Positions 21,901 through 34,777 are shown, numbered from the stretch's first letter. The stretch: 64,000 bases of DNA from Charina bottae (GCA_023362775.1 JALMGJ010000008.1:36754501-36818500), one strand, 5' to 3'. A program made the numbers and translations. The notes: a model not told the origin generated them from the sequence alone.

Positions 21901-23931
21901 CAGAGAAGGATACTTTAGTAAAGCTGGGCTGGTGGATCTCCCTGAAGCAGCTGGTTGGCTACTGTTGGAGATGCTGAATTAGCTGGATCCAGTTGAGGCT
22001 TTCCTGGCTTTCTTTTTTATTCAAGGAATAATAGGAATTAGGGCATGGATTGAATGGAATGGAAATGATGCTGATGGGAGGTATGGAGAATGAAAGACAG
22101 GGAAACATGATAAATAGAAAAACAGCTAAAAAAATCTAGCACTAAATCTAGAGCAGCCAACTAATCAGCCTATTTTGGCCATGCCTAAATCTATTGAGAG
22201 TATGACAAATGACAGCTAACTTGAATCCCATTTTCATTTGCTTCTCCCACCATGACATTTCTTTGTACTATGCTGCTTTTCCAGAAAAACGTTTCTTGAT
22301 CTAGTGCTTTCAGGGTTATTGGACTTCTAGCTGCATAATCCCCAGACAGCACAATCTCAAACCATGTCAGCTAATCAGTTGAAGTCCAGCACATCCAGAA
22401 GCTACTAGGTTGAGGAAAGCTGCTACCAGGTTGAGGAAAGCTGCTAAGAGTTCATCTAAGAAGATGAGTTTCATACCAGTTGAGAAGATGCATGTTCTTG
22501 TGACTCTTGGCTGTTTCTATGCTCTTGACTGTGTTCACTGCTGTGTGAATTGTGGTGGTGACTGTGGTGTGCATAAGCTTCATCTTCTCTGGAATCCTAC
22601 AATGATACAAAAACTAACATTAGAATTTAACATGCAACATCTCAGTGCTTGGTCACCACAAAAGGCAAGGGCCTAGGGCTTGGTAAAAGGATCCTGGCCA
22701 CAGAGAGGAAATGGTTTGGAGCATCTAGTTTCCATGCTATCTAACTTCCATCCCACCTAGCTTTTGTGAAAAAGGCAAAACCAGTGTTAAGGATGATTAG
22801 AAAAGGGGTCTAAAACAATGCAGAAACTGCCTGCTAGCTACTGGGATGAATCTATAGCAGAGGTGGGCAACGTCAGGCCCGCGGGGCTCCCGCCCGCAAA
22901 CTCCACCCCTTCCACGCGATTGGCTCCCGCCCGCAAATCCCGCCCCCAGTGCTTGTGATTGGCTCCCATCCGCGAACTCCGGCCCCAGTCCACAGAAACC
23001 CCAGAAACCTCACCCCCACCCCCCCGGTCCCCAGTTATAAATATCCAAATGGCCCTTGGCAGAAAAAAGGTTCCCCACCCCTGATCATGGCATCTTAAGA
23101 CTGTTTTGTGGTCAATTCAGGTAGCTGGTTTTTAGGTTTTGGGAAGATACAAAAAGGACAGCCAGAGTGACCAAGAAATAGACACCTTGAAGTTCAGGGA
23201 GATGTATGGCCCAAATAAATGCATTTAGGATTACAGTCAAAGGAGCTAGAACATATTTTTAAAAACCTGAAAGGGATTTTTAGTTGTATCACCCAATGAA
23301 ACTGATGCTGGTAGGTTAGGACTGAAAAGAGTATAACCATGCCATTTTTAATGTCTCTGCACTGAGAAGATCACTATAAATATATATAAAATTTAATGGT
23401 AAACAGGAGATAACTGAGAATGCTGTATTTTTTCCCTAGCCATATGCACTTAGGCTTAATTCTATTAAACAGAAAATGTGAACAAGGAAATTCCACGTGA
23501 CATTAAAATATTAAGATTTGAAGTAAGCGAATGTTCCAATTCTTGGTTGCCCTCTCCCTGAAAATGAGGAGCTTTTTATTATTAGAATGTAGTAAGTATA
23601 CAATGAAAACCCAATTTTTCTTTAGTTTTAGATAAGAAACATAGAAAATCTGGATCCACAAAATTTATCTTGAACTGAATGCAGTTCAATAAACATAATG
23701 ATAAAAGCAATTATCTGCACACATACACACTTACATGTTTTCTTTCTGCACTCCTAGAATTGTCATGATGTCTTGATTTGCTGACCTTTAAAAAGAAGAA
23801 AAAAATAGACAGTATTGATTCCTTTTTGCTACACTCAGGGAGTCTTGATTGCCTTGTTAAATGCATATTGTACTTACTGGTAAGGCCAAGGCAACGGTGA
23901 AAAGACACAAGATAAGCACAGCAATTTTCAT
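18505..23931 (-). CDS. SPP1: Osteopontin (secreted phosphoprotein 1)
   Basis: Six coding exons join in phase 0 to 318 residues: signal peptide 1-18, VSKS-type start (19-35), a His/Ser/Glu-rich segment (36-75), a short SxE exon (76-90), the Asp-rich and RGD exon (91-178) and a long acidic Ser/Asp/Glu C-terminus (179-318). GRGDVAPYGIR combines the RGD integrin site with a counterpart of the mammalian SVVYGLR site and thrombin cleavage position. Many SxE sites fit FAM20C phosphorylation. Seven exons including non-coding exon 1 match human SPP1, and PVSKS, DFPT(D/E)AP and HSVEDNEV-like motifs match bird osteopontin. It is a secreted matrix and cytokine protein of bone, binding hydroxyapatite, calcium and integrins. 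No disruption seen. The SPP1-like paralogue lies downstream in the same orientation. Confidence 0.96.
19848..20111 (-). CDS. SPP1: SPP1 exon 6: Asp-rich tract and RGD
   Basis: 264 nt encode 88 residues. An Asp-rich calcium/apatite-binding tract (EDDDDHSDASNDDDS) is followed by TDFPTDAP and GRGDVAPYGIRAK. The RGD codons are at 19929-19937. Both splice sites are consensus. Confidence 0.95.
20362..20651. mobile_element. hAT MITE (same family as 17453)
   Basis: The same TIRs, flanked by 8-bp duplications ATCTGGTG and ATCTAGTG (one mismatch). It holds only about 1.5 of the 61-bp units. It sits in the intron between SPP1 exons 5 and 6. Confidence 0.88.
20945..21011. mobile_element. 67-bp hAT MITE
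   Basis: CAGTGTTTCTCAACCTTGGC and its near complement form a nearly complete palindrome, flanked by perfect 8-bp duplications GTGTAGAG (20937-20944 and 21012-21019). Confidence 0.88.
21623..21667 (-). CDS. SPP1: SPP1 exon 5
   Basis: It encodes NSQSLEDRDEITEQQ between TTTTCAG and GTCAGT. It is the probable ancestor or sister of the repeated SxE exons in the downstream paralogue. Confidence 0.88.
22477..22596 (-). CDS. SPP1: SPP1 exon 4
   Basis: 120 nt encode 40 residues beginning DSREDEAYAHHSHHHNS and ending HASSQL. The His-rich tract parallels the SHHTHRYHQDH-like part of bird osteopontin, and several SxE and SQE sites are present. Confidence 0.9.
22858..23083. mobile_element. hAT-like MITE, GC-rich
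   Basis: It starts CAGAGGTGGGCAACG and ends GGTTCCCCACCCCTG, hAT-style termini. The interior has repeated GATTGGCTCCC(G/A) units. The 8-bp flanks match only weakly. Confidence 0.6.
23735..23785 (-). CDS. SPP1: SPP1 exon 3
   Basis: It encodes VSKSRHHDNSRSAERKH (17 codons). The VSKS start is shared with bird osteopontin. The donor is GTAAGT and the acceptor AAAG. Confidence 0.93.
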
Positions 23932-23943
23932 GATGACTGATCC
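23878..23943 (-). CDS. SPP1: SPP1 exon 2: signal peptide
   Basis: CTACAG acceptor, 12 nt of 5' UTR, ATG at 23931-23929, then MKIAVLILCLFTVALALP and a GTAAGT donor. The leader resembles chicken osteopontin and ends in Pro, as in other SPP1 genes. Confidence 0.95.
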
Positions 23944-24309
23944 CTGTAGAATAGTTTGCAATGGTCACTTGGCAAGATTCCTGTTTCAGAACAAAAAAAG
24001 ATTCATTTCCCCTGTGTTTCAGAAACTGTCCAGACATACAGAAACAATAGCTCCACACTGGGGCTGCCATGATCGATTAAACAGACTTCGGCCAACAAAC
24101 CGCCCAGTCAGCAATGTTGATTAAGTCTCTCTAGAATCTAGATGGTACCTACTCAAACCAAAGAAAAGTGATTGTCCATCTAAAAAGTGGCAGGCTGTCA
24201 CTTTTAGTTCTCTACATATATATAACTCTCTTTCATCTGTTCCAGAACACTCCACCTGGCTGTATGAGATTTAAAGAAGCAGAAATGAAAGGGTTGAAAA
24301 CTGATAGGT

Positions 24310-24726
24310 GAAAGACTATGAAATCCATGAGGGATTGCCGATTGGCAGGGTCCAGGAGGAGGGCCTTCTCTGCCGTGGCACCCGCCCTACCCCCGGAGGT
24401 AAGGCAGGCCCCCACTCTCCCGGCCTTCCGGAAGTGGTTGAAGACCTGGTTGTGCCACCTTGCTTGGGGTGGGAGGGGGGATAGCCATTCATGGGGGTGG
24501 CTGGCTCCTTAATGGGGCCAACGAGAAGATCTTTACTGCCATCTTGAATTTCAAATTTCAAATTTAATATTCTGTATTGTTATATTTATATTTATATAGA
24601 TCTATACTCATATTTATCCTGTATTATTTTAGTGATGCTATTTTATTGTCTGTAAACCGCCCAGAGTTGTACATGAGATGGGCAGTAAATAAATATGACA
24701 AATAAATAAAAATAAATAAATAAATG
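24310..24726 (+). mobile_element. L2/CR1-type LINE 3' end
   Basis: The plus strand encodes SRRRAFSAVAPALPPEVRQA and KTWLCHLAWG, then an AACCGCCCAGAGTTG... tail and (AAAT)n. It lies in SPP1 intron 1. Confidence 0.8.
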
Positions 24727-26972
24727 TATATTAGCTTGATGGAAATGGATGCACTTCCCTAACATTCTGCAAATGCAATGGCACGGTGTTTTTTTTGGTT
24801 AATGTTATTACTTTAGAATACAGGGAAAAAGAGACAAAAAGATTGAAAAAAGAAATAAAAGAGTAGAAACCACCAACAAATATAATAATATATGCAGAAA
24901 ACAGCTCAGTTTCTAAACACAGTATTAAATCTTGGCCACACAGATTGGTTAGTCTTTCCATTAAATTGTTAAATAGTATCTTCATAAGCAGAGAGTGAAT
25001 ACATATCATCAATCTAGGACTGTAAATCCAGTATGACATTATATTTCTATGACAAAAGAGAAATCTTTTTTGTTACCCACCCTCTATATAATGGTAAATT
25101 CCAAATTTTCACATCTTTAAACCTCAATATTCTTCCCAGATCAAACATATTGACATTGTGCTCAACAGGGAAATAACAGAATAAGGTCAAACCATATGCA
25201 CAAGTGTTCCCTCCATCATTTCATACTTCCAGCATAATTAAACATTCTCTGAAATATCCCATAAATGTGAAAGATCTTTTGCTTTAGTAATCTAATCTTA
25301 AGATCGTAAGAAACATATTTAATATTTTTAAAGACGTTTAAGTATTTATTTGTTAATGTGGGATGTGGCAACTTTTCAGTTATTGCAAATAAATAACTAA
25401 TATTCAGTTTAACAATTCTCTTAAGTATAAAAAAGAGAATAACTTGAAACACCTTTCAGTGCTGATCATAATTCAGGAGTTTTAGATGCTGCTACTGCAG
25501 TTAGATGCAGTCTTTGGGAGGAAGGAGGAAAATTGAGAGTTATAAAAATAATCCAAAGGCAGATGGTTCAAAATTTAATGCAAATTCTGGGTAAGAAAGC
25601 TACGTGGAATTGGTATTGGTATTTCTTCTTTCTCTGGCTCCCTCACCTATGAATATGAAATTTAATTCAAGCATACAGTAATTGCAATGATCAGCATTAG
25701 CACACTTTCTTATTGATTGGTCATTTCTTCTAAAGCATTTGAAAATTCAAGCTAAAATTTCTGAGTCCGATAGGATTACGCTGCTGTCTGTAACACTTTG
25801 GAAAAAGCTGATGAATCAGGACTCAGGGGATATCAGAAACTGATGAATCATGATGGAAGACTGTGTATTAGGAGCCTGGCTGATGGGAAAGCTGGCATCC
25901 TTCCTCTATGCATTGCCCTTCCTCTTACAAGGTTAATGAGCACTTGGGCTAAAAGCAAAAATCAATGTGAAACGCTGCACCAAATTATATCTGAGTAATG
26001 CTCCTGAAGAGCCAAGTGGACAATGGAGAGCCAATGATTTTCTGGAGATTAAATGCAACAGCCATATCATTTCTTTCAGCCAGAAACACATTGCTAAATA
26101 AATAGGTGCTGTATAACAAATGAGGACCAAGCAAGAAGTTGAAACCTTCCTGGTGGAGCTGTCAGGGTTTAACTTAAATCTGGATCTACCAATGCTCTGA
26201 TTCCAGGGCATTCGAGATAACCAAATACTCTGGAACACATACATACAGTACAGTTTCTTCAGATTGCTAAATTGTCTTAATGGGGTGGCCCTTTTTGCCT
26301 TTAACAGCTGAAAAGGAAGCGAGTATGTGGCTGCTGAAGATTTCTGTGTAAGATGCTATTGTTTAAAAAACAGGAAACCCCCCCCCCCCAATAAATACAG
26401 CAGTTGATAATCCTAGTTACCAGAACACAGAACATGGTAAATTTATTATGCCTTATCTTCCTCTTCCAACACACTTCAGTGCTTCCCCATGTTACTTCTA
26501 CAACAGTCCTGCAAGGTAGATCAAACTAAGAAACCAAAGTCACCCAGTGAATGAAGATTTGGACTCTGTCCAATTCTAGGCCAACATCCCAACTATGATG
26601 CAACCTGGTCTAGTCATAACCCCTCCCCGAATTTAGCACTAGGGATAGCAGCATGCAGACCGTAATTTGAGCCCAGAGCATGCAGCAATCTGAATTTTTC
26701 AGGGGTAAAACTGAGAAAGAGACATTTGTATTTTTTAAATGGCAGCTTCCATTTGGCAGCTCTCGCTCTTCTAAACCACATCCTCCCTGCCTCTTTAAAT
26801 CTGCTCCCAGATGGCGTGCAAACAAGGCTGTCATTGGAACTGAATCTATCTCAGGCAAAAGGCTCCAGTCTCTGGGTTGACAAGGTCTCTAACACACTGC
26901 TGTGGTGCTTTCCCCTTCATAAATTATAGCACAGCTTGAAAGTAACAGATAAGAAGGAAAGGCAGCCGGTAC

Positions 26973-27085
26973 CTGACGGGGTGCTTAGATCCTCAGGCAG
27001 CAATCTGCAGATAGGTAGAGTGAAGCTCAAAGCAAGGCTTGAATCACTTCAGCTAGTTCCACTTACTCACTCAGCCGCCTCCTCT
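26973..27085 (-). other. SPP1: SPP1 non-coding exon 1
   Basis: It starts about 28 nt after the TTTAAA box and ends CCCGTCAG before a GTACC donor; the human donor is GTACAG-like as recalled. It contains AGCAGAAGAGGAGG, like human exon 1. The 5' end is an estimate. Confidence 0.75.
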
Positions 27086-27112
27086 TCTGCTTTCCATCTG
27101 CAGACCTCTGAA

Positions 27113-27172
27113 TTTAAACCGTAGTCCAGATACCAGCCAACCAATCCGCGCCAGGCGGAAAAGATGAGGTCA
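27113..27172 (-). promoter_or_regulatory. SPP1: SPP1 core promoter
   Basis: On the minus strand: TGACCTCA with the AP-1-like context CTCATGACCTC (27165-27172), an inverted CCAAT box ATTGG (27141-27145) and the TATA-like TTTAAATTC at 27110-27118. This order matches my recollection of the mammalian SPP1 promoter (AP-1, inverted CCAAT, TTTAAA). Confidence 0.78.
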
Positions 27173-27199
27173 TGAGTTTTCTTGTCCCAATCCTCCCAC

Positions 27200-29810
27200 C
27201 ATTCTCCTACATTTCCTTCAGGGTTTTTGTGGCTTTCCGAGCAAACAAGAAGCTATTCCATAGTTAAAACATTACTTATGTACAGTCTGATTAACTAGCA
27301 TTTCAGATCAACTCCCAGCACTCAGTCTTGAGGGAGAGGATTTTAGTAAGCAGTGGACTCATTCGCATTTATCGGAAGGACAAAATTAAATGGCTTCTTT
27401 TTCTTCTTTTTTAAAAAGGTGTAGAACAGCTTCCTCTAGGAATGATAGAATATAAATAACACATGCAAAAAAAAACCCCACATGAAAATAAGATATAATC
27501 TTAGAGACTTTATCTTTTGGCAGTTGGGTGAAGAGAAAAGGAACACCTTTTTTTCACAATAATCTCCTTCCTCTTTTACTTGGTAAGTAGCAACTTTTGC
27601 AATGTGTCTGGCATCTGAAAAATTATTCAGAACCAAACTCTGAAGCCCTCAACTCTCATTCACACTGGCCGAGTTCACACATTATGCTAAGCCATAAATC
27701 ATGGTTTGCAAGCCACAACAGCCAAATCAAAACCAAACAATGTTAACATTTAACCCATAACCCTATCATTCTGTTTGTCTTCATTCCTTCTTAGTATCAA
27801 CCCCCTAACAGCAGAAAGATTCACAATAACAATAAAGAATAAATAGTAATAAACAATAAACAGTAAACAATGTAATAGATTAATATACAAAATTTTGGAA
27901 ACTGAATAAGCCCAAACTCCAGCACTGATTTATTAGTGAATTCATTAAGGCTGGGTCTCAAAGAACCATTTGAACCTCTTTTTCCCAAAATGCCAGATTG
28001 AAGGGCTAACTATCTTTTTTCCAGATAGGACTAACATTGAACTTTCATTTCCTCATCATTAATGTTTTGAGATATTCTCTTTTCTTTCTCAGCCCCAGAA
28101 TCAGCCCCAGAGATTTTTCTTACAGCCTACATCCTATGCTATCTAGAGGAAATAGACTGTGTTCATACAACATACTTAACCTGTTTACTGAATTAACACA
28201 TTTTCTAAGTTTGCACAACACATTAAACCACACACTAACTGAAAATACTGCATTCATTAAACTCATTATGTCATGAAAGACGTTCAAAACAAAGTTAATA
28301 TTGATCAAGCTACACTCCCAAAGTGCCTAACCAGATTAAGCTTATTGTGAGTACGCAGTCCCAATATGGTGTAATAGTTACAGTTATGGGTATCTGAGAA
28401 AGGACAATGACATCCATAAGTGTCCATGGGGAAAGGGGGTAAGTGACAAAATATGCATTATGACATCATAATGCAAACCCTATGACTTTCATACTTGTAG
28501 CTGACTGTGGGGCACAAATATGAAAAAACATATTTGTACTGTCACATCACAGTCTTTTTTGTTGTTGTGGCTAATGGTGGAACCTATGTTATAGTGTGAC
28601 TTCAGACATGTCATGATGTCATCCTGCAAATGATGCAAATTACATAATTCACTTATGCCCAATGATATCATGACGTGCTGATGTCATCATGATTTGTATT
28701 GGATGAATATGATTACAATTTTGAAATAGAACTTGAGAGAGACCTGGGTTCAGGTCCCTATGGTACCTCTTAGCCTGACTTTCGTTGTAGGATTCTCATG
28801 AGAATAAAACAGAGAGCTGGAGAATAATTCATATGGAAGGAAAGTGGAATGTGAATGTAATGAAATAAGCAACATCTTTTGATCTAAGAAAACAGCCGTT
28901 CTCCTGAAGATGATTTGCAAACTGTGAAGGTCTTTGATGGATTACTTAATAACATTTTTTGGAATTTGTGAGTGTTGGGGTGTGCTTGCGTATGTATGTA
29001 TGTATGTGGTACCACATGTGCAAAGTACTGGACCAGGATGTCCTGGTACCATGCAGATATCTCTGATTTTTAAAGAAAAACAACAGAGAAGTTAATGTAT
29101 TACATCAGTATTACATCATGAAATTTTCCATGTTAGTTTCTTGGATGTTATAGTCCTAGCCTATAAGTCTGGCACAGCTCTTCCATCTGCACCTTTCTTA
29201 TCAGAGCAAGAGGAGGGGAAGGACAATGAAAAAGCTCTTTAAGCAGTTTCACCCAATTACAAAATGGCTTTCTCAGGGAGACTTGTCTAGAAACAATGTC
29301 ACAGTCATTTAGGCACCGGGATAAAATCTTTTTCTATGCCCCAGCATTTTAAGCAGCTCTGCGGTATTGTTTTGCTTTTAATCTATGCCATTTGTATGTC
29401 ATTCTTTTGGCTTTATTGTAACTGCATTTACTACATTTCAAAATTGTCCCTTGTGTTATTGTTATTTCTTTCATTCTGTTTTTTAAAGTTTTCATCAACG
29501 AAACAAGCAAAGACATGGTGGGGATCAAAAGTGTTTTCTCTCTCCCGACAAAAAGTAAAACTTGACCCAACCAAAACTGCTGCCCGGAAGGAAAACTGTC
29601 CTGCCTCATTAAGCTGATGGTTAGATCACTTTCTGGCTGAGATAGATATAGGCTTGGATTAACTGCAGAGAAACTAATGGCAGGAAGTAAGGTGGAAATT
29701 CCCCTTTTTGCCTTGGGGGCGAAAACCCATGTTGAAGCAGGAACTGCCCAAGAGCTAATCACATTCTTCTGGTATGAGAAAGAAAAAATCCTGTAAGGGC
29801 CTTTCCCCTT
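27200..29810. other. Upstream of SPP1, no gene recognised
   Basis: AT-rich sequence with no convincing exon on either strand. Enhancers of SPP1 could lie here, but no specific element can be supported. Confidence 0.5.
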
Positions 29811-29814
29811 GCTT

Positions 29815-30268
29815 GGTAAGAAAAAATTAATGATAGTAATAATAAATGAAAGGGTCATTTGTTTGGATTGGATGATTAAGTTAATGGAACTGGCGCAAAT
29901 GGCTAAATTGACAGCATTGATAAGAGAAAATACGGTAACTGGATTTGTTTCTATTTGGAAGCCGCTTTTGGACTATTTGCTTGTAACGGAAAAAAAATGA
30001 AGTTCTGATTTTGGGTTTTGATGATTAACTGCTTTGATTTTAGAGAAATAATGTTACTAAATGTTTAACTGATAGCAAGAGACTAACTTTTATGTGCTTT
30101 TATATCTGTGTTGGAGAAGGTCGGAAGTCACCTGTCTTATGTTTTTCTGTCTATTCTTGCACTGTTTTAGTTTCTCTTGTTTCTTTTTTAGACTTGTATT
30201 CTATCTGTTCTATACTCTGTATTTTGTGTTTTAATTATATCTTGAAAATTAATAAAGCTTTATAAAAA
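29815..30268 (+). mobile_element. L1-like LINE 3' end
   Basis: Encodes MAKLTALIRENTVTGFVSIW then KPLLDYL, matching the other L1 C-termini in the window. It ends in AATAAAGC and an A-run. Confidence 0.65.
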
Positions 30269-31489
30269 AAAAAGAAATGGTCATTTGTGTGCTGTTCTTT
30301 CATGATCCATCAGACCAGCTGTCTGAGACAGTCGTCTCATGAGGCCTGGTGGAGGCTTGTCCTGGGAATGCTTGGGGCAGACACAGCCTGAAGATATACT
30401 GCCTTTCCTTGAGGTTGTGGTTCATGTCTTTCAGGTAGCTGTACCTGGTGAACTGAGGGAGGGAGGGAGGGAGGGAGGGAGAGAGAGAAAGCTTTTTTGT
30501 TTGTGAGGTTCTGTCGTTGGAAAGTCGTCTGCTGGAGTGGTATTGCCTGGCACTCAGAAAGACTTTTTTCATTTTCAGCAGACCATAAAATATTGTCTGC
30601 TTTTATGATCTTGACAGTTTTACACCTTCATTTCTACTGCTTATAATGGGATTCTATTGTGGCTGTTCTAAGGTTTAGATTTATTTAATATATTTTATTC
30701 CTTCGTTCGGAATAAAAATCTTCCCATAGCTGGGTGCACAACAGAATAATAATTTTTTTAAAATCAATAAAAGTGGCCTACGTTATAAAGTACTAGACAA
30801 TAACACCTAAGTGTGAAACATGAAAGAACTTACCTAAAAGTGAATCAATAAAAATGGTCATTGGATGATGTTGTTGATGGTGATGACCAGGATAACCACC
30901 TAAAGACCAGTTGAAAATAGCTTGATGAAGCACCTCAAAAACCAACTTCCAAATTGTAAACCTTCAAGACTATTTAATATTTAGTTACTTTGAGAATAGG
31001 AGTAGTAGGCAAGATATAATGTACACAAACAAGCACACAAGTGCTTGACATCTTTATGACATCCTGGGTTCATCCAGTGGGATCTTGTAGTATTGGAACT
31101 GGTTTAGGACCAGGGAAAGTGAGGTTACATCCTGAATCAGGAGACTTTGGGCTAGTCAGTACCTCACAATTGGGTTGTTGTTATGGGAGTAACTGGAAGA
31201 GTGAGGGATATGTATGCTGACTTGTCTTCCTGGAAGAAAAGCAGGCTAGAAATCTAAATAATAGAGTGAAGGAGAAACTCAAATGCATACATCTTTGTGA
31301 GACAGTTATATATGGAAGGGTGGGAGGACAGTGTCTAACCTTGATAAGCTGCCCTTACCCATCCACCACATGAAGTAGTAGAGCTGGCCCAATTTGTATC
31401 CATTATGGTAAGACCGCATATACACCTTTCAATACCAAAAATCTCTTTCAGACCATGAAAATCTTTGGGAATATTTTTCATATCATGAA

Positions 31490-32100
31490 ATTTTTATTTT
31501 TTATTTTTTTATTTTATTTATCAAATTTTGTCACCGCCCATCTCCCCCCTCAAGAGGGACTCTGGGTGGTTTACAATAAAAGCACTCAATTAAAATAATA
31601 ACTGTAAAATATAAATACAATATATAAAATGTAAATACAATGATCAAATAATTATAAAAATAAGAATAAAATCCAAGTGGCAGAAAGGTCTAATTCAGTC
31701 CATGTGTGTGAGGAGCACTCTAAGGCACTAGACATCCCCAAGAGTAACTGTTCCCCTCCCGGCCCCAAGCAAGGTGGCAGAGCCAAGTCTTCAGGTTCCT
31801 CCGGAAGGTCAGGAGCGATGGGGCTAACCTCACCTCCGGGGGCAGGATGTTCCACAGGGCGGGAGTTACTGCAGAGAAGGCCCGTTTCCTGGACCTCGCC
31901 AAATGGAATTCTCTTACAGACGGGGTCTGCAACATGCCCTCTATGCATGACTGGGTGGGGCGGGCAGATGTGATCGGGATGAGACGGTCCCTCAGGTACC
32001 CTGGCCCCATGCCATGTAGGGCTTTAAAGGTGATAACCAACACCTTGAATTGGACCCGGAAGCAAACTGGTACCCAATGCAGCTCGTGTAGTGAAAAAAG
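31490..32100 (-). mobile_element. L2/CR1-type LINE 3' end
   Basis: The minus strand encodes LVITFKALHGMGPGYLRDRL, then AFSAVTPALWNILPPEVRLA and KTWLCHLAWG, followed by the GGGCGGTGAC tail and (AAAT)n. It is well preserved and thus fairly young. Confidence 0.85.
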
Positions 32101-32849
32101 GTTGAGTCCAGAAGAGTTAAAGCCTCACACGCAGGACAACCATTAATCAAACAACAAGTAACTTCCACTTAAAATTGGAAAGAGCCCAACATTTATATCA
32201 GAGCAATTTCTTGACTGTAATTATAATTTTACTTTGTAGCTGCAGAGCAACTCACTGGCCACCAGAGGGCTCTTGCAGACATCTCTACAGACCATACCAT
32301 CTCTCCAATTACTGAGGTTACTTGTGGGCAAAAAAGAAGATGTGTGGTGGGGAAAATCAATCTGAGAGTCTGTGTTTGTAGTTTGGGTTATGCCAACCAA
32401 TATCTTTTAAACTGTGGTGGAAAAGATACCAATGCATTATCTCAGAGTTTCTAGGAAAGCAATGAAAACAAAGTCTAGTAGGAAAGGAAAATTAAAATCT
32501 GGGTTGAAAACGTCAGTTGGCAACCACCATGTAAATACAGTACCTGTGGTTACAGCTTTCCAAAGGAAAACAGACTAAAAAATAAATAGCAGTTTACATA
32601 AAAAACAAACCAGGAAAATAAAAACCCACCAAGATTATTGCTAGGATTCTATTTTGCTGGCAGGAAAGCAGAATTTTAAATTATGGATAACATAAATGGT
32701 TCATCTCATACATCATCTGATAAAATCCTGAAATGAATGCTGATCAATTGAATTACATGCTTTCATTTCAATCATGAGGATAAAATGGGCTATTGTCAAT
32801 TGGAAGGAAAGAATGCAATGACTTCAGGGTACCAAAAATTATCTGCAGA

Positions 32850-33075
32850 TTTTTTTTTAATCCATTCAATCGTGTCCGATTCTCTGAGACTGCCTGGACT
32901 AATCCCTGCACTTTTCTTGGCAAGGTGTTTCAGCGGTGGTTTGCCATTGCCTGCATCCTAGGGCTGTGAGAGAGTGACTGGTCACCCAGCTGGCTTTGTG
33001 CCTAAGACAGGACTAGAACTCATGGTCTCCCAAGTTTCTAGCCTGATGCCTTAACCACTACACCAAACTGGCTCT
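32850..33075 (-). mobile_element. tRNA-derived SINE with MIR-like core
   Basis: The minus strand starts GCCAGTTTGGTGTAGTGGTT, has a B-box-like GAGTTCTAGTCC and the core CAGCTGGGTGACC, and ends near GACACGATTG and an A-run. Confidence 0.7.
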
Positions 33076-33540
33076 CCTGCAGATATTATTCAGCATTATA
33101 ACTTCTGAGGTCCCCATGAAGGAAATCAGTGCCATTCAAGTATAGCCAACCTGGTGGCACATGGATTTTTTGGATCACAACTCTCTATCAATCCATCTGT
33201 CATGTCAAATGGGAAGGATTTGTGGGTGTTATGGTTCAAAAACTCTGGAAGAACCTAGGTTTCTTTTCCCTGGTGCCAGTCTGTTATACACCTGAGCCAG
33301 TATTTTCATATATGGATTTTAAAATATCAATAGATAATTTATACATGACTAGACACATACAGACATTTGATCCTGCCATTGTAAGGTCTGCTTTATTCAT
33401 GAAATGCATGAAGTTAGATCCAACCCATCAGTATTTTTCCTCAGAACTCTATTTTTCACCCTGGCTGATTTCATGATGGATCTTTTGAGTCAATGCTTTT
33501 TCCATGTGATGTTGAAAATAATTAGCATCACTACCATATA

Positions 33541-33797
33541 GGCGGACTAATGTTAGCGTATTAGAAGAAGCGAAAACCACCAGCATTGAAACAATGATCA
33601 TCCAACATCAACTTCGCTGGACCGGCCATGTTGTTCGAATGCCTGACCATCGTCTTCCAAAGCAGCTACTTTACTCCCAACTTAAGAATGGAAAACGGAA
33701 TATTGGTGGACAGCAAAAGAGATTCAAAGACACTCTCAAAGCTAATTTTAAAAAATGTAATATCAGCATTGAGAACTGGGAAGCCCTAACTCATGAG
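33541..33797 (+). mobile_element. Zinc-finger LINE, left part (split by Penelope)
   Basis: Nearly identical to 54341-54597. It encodes RTNVSVLEEAKTTSIETMII and downstream residues of the ORF2 C-terminal region. The copy is interrupted at the 11-bp duplication TAACTCATGAG. Confidence 0.85.
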
Positions 33798-33865
33798 CCT
33801 ATGAAGGTTCTCAGTCATCCAGGTGGAATTGTCTGTAGCTTGAATCATGTCAACTGGATTTCTAT

Positions 33866-33921
33866 TTTCTCAGTGGAAACGTTTCGCTCCTTATCCAAGG
33901 AGCTTCTTCAGTCTGAGCAAA
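33866..33921 (-). ncRNA. Hammerhead-ribozyme-like motif, left arm
   Basis: This is the inverted copy of the right-arm motif, with the same core (CTGAAGA at 33911-33905), stem II and stem I on the minus strand. Confidence 0.58.
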
Positions 33922-34151
33922 GTTAGTAAGGGAATCCTTAAATATGTTTCTAGGTGGCTGTGTGACCTTACACCTGGGGCTAGGTCATGGTTATTTTGAG
34001 ATGTTATTTCTAAATCCCTTTATTATCTAAAGGAGGATCGTTAAGAACACCATGCTGCTGTTGAGCTTGCGAATAGGTCTATTCCAGACCTAAAACAGCG
34101 ACAGATAGGGCTGAGACTCAAAGTAAACGGAAGAACCTGGTCATTCCTTAC

Positions 34152-34688
34152 ATGGCTGGCGTGTCTGAAAAGATAAAACGGATATTTGGCAAACACCACA
34201 TACCTGTATATTTCAAACCCACCAACACACTGAGACAGAGGCTTGTACACCCCAAAGATCAAACTCCAAAACACAAGAAAAGCAATGTAGTTTATGCAAT
34301 CCAGTGCAGTGAGGAGTGCTCTGAACTCTACATTGGAGAAACCAAACAACCTTTGTACAGGAGGATGGCCCAACACAGGAGAAGTAATACCACAGGACCA
34401 GAGTCAGCAGTTTATCTTCATCTAAAGGAAAAAGGACACTCATTTGAGGACATTAATGTTCACATTTTAGACAGAGAAGATAGGTGGTTTGAGAGAGGGG
34501 TCAAGGAATCCATTTATGCCAACTTGGAAAATCCTTCCTTGAATAGAGGTGGGGGCCTCAGGCACAATCTTTCCCCTATTTTCCTCCCTGCTTTGTCTTC
34601 TGTGCCTAGGAAGATTAAGACCATTTCGCAAGCTCAACAGCAGCATGGTGATCTTAACGATCCTCCTTTAGATGATAAAGGGACTTAG
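34152..34688 (+). CDS. Penelope-like GIY-YIG endonuclease domain ORF
   Basis: 178 codons. The GIY-YIG signature appears as VVYAIQCSEECSELYIGETK (the YAI and YIG halves), then PLYRRMAQHR and a His/Glu-bearing helix region (KEKGHSFEDI..., RWFERGVKESIY). Penelope-like elements use this nickase for target-primed retrotransposition; here it stands without the reverse transcriptase that normally precedes it, so the unit is a 5'-truncated copy or a non-autonomous derivative. The Met at 34152 may be chance, because coding-like sequence continues upstream (about 34075-34150: LKQRQIGLRLK-like). Confidence 0.8.
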   Translation: MAGVSEKIKRIFGKHHIPVYFKPTNTLRQRLVHPKDQTPKHKKSNVVYAIQCSEECSELYIGETKQPLYRRMAQHRRSNTTGPESAVYLHLKEKGHSFEDINVHILDREDRWFERGVKESIYANLENPSLNRGGGLRHNLSPIFLPALSSVPRKIKTISQAQQQHGDLNDPPLDDKGT

Positions 34689-34777
34689 AAATAACATCTC
34701 AAAATAACCATGACCTAGCCCCAGGTGTAAGGTCACACAGCCACCTAGAAACATATTTAAGGATTCCCTTACTAACT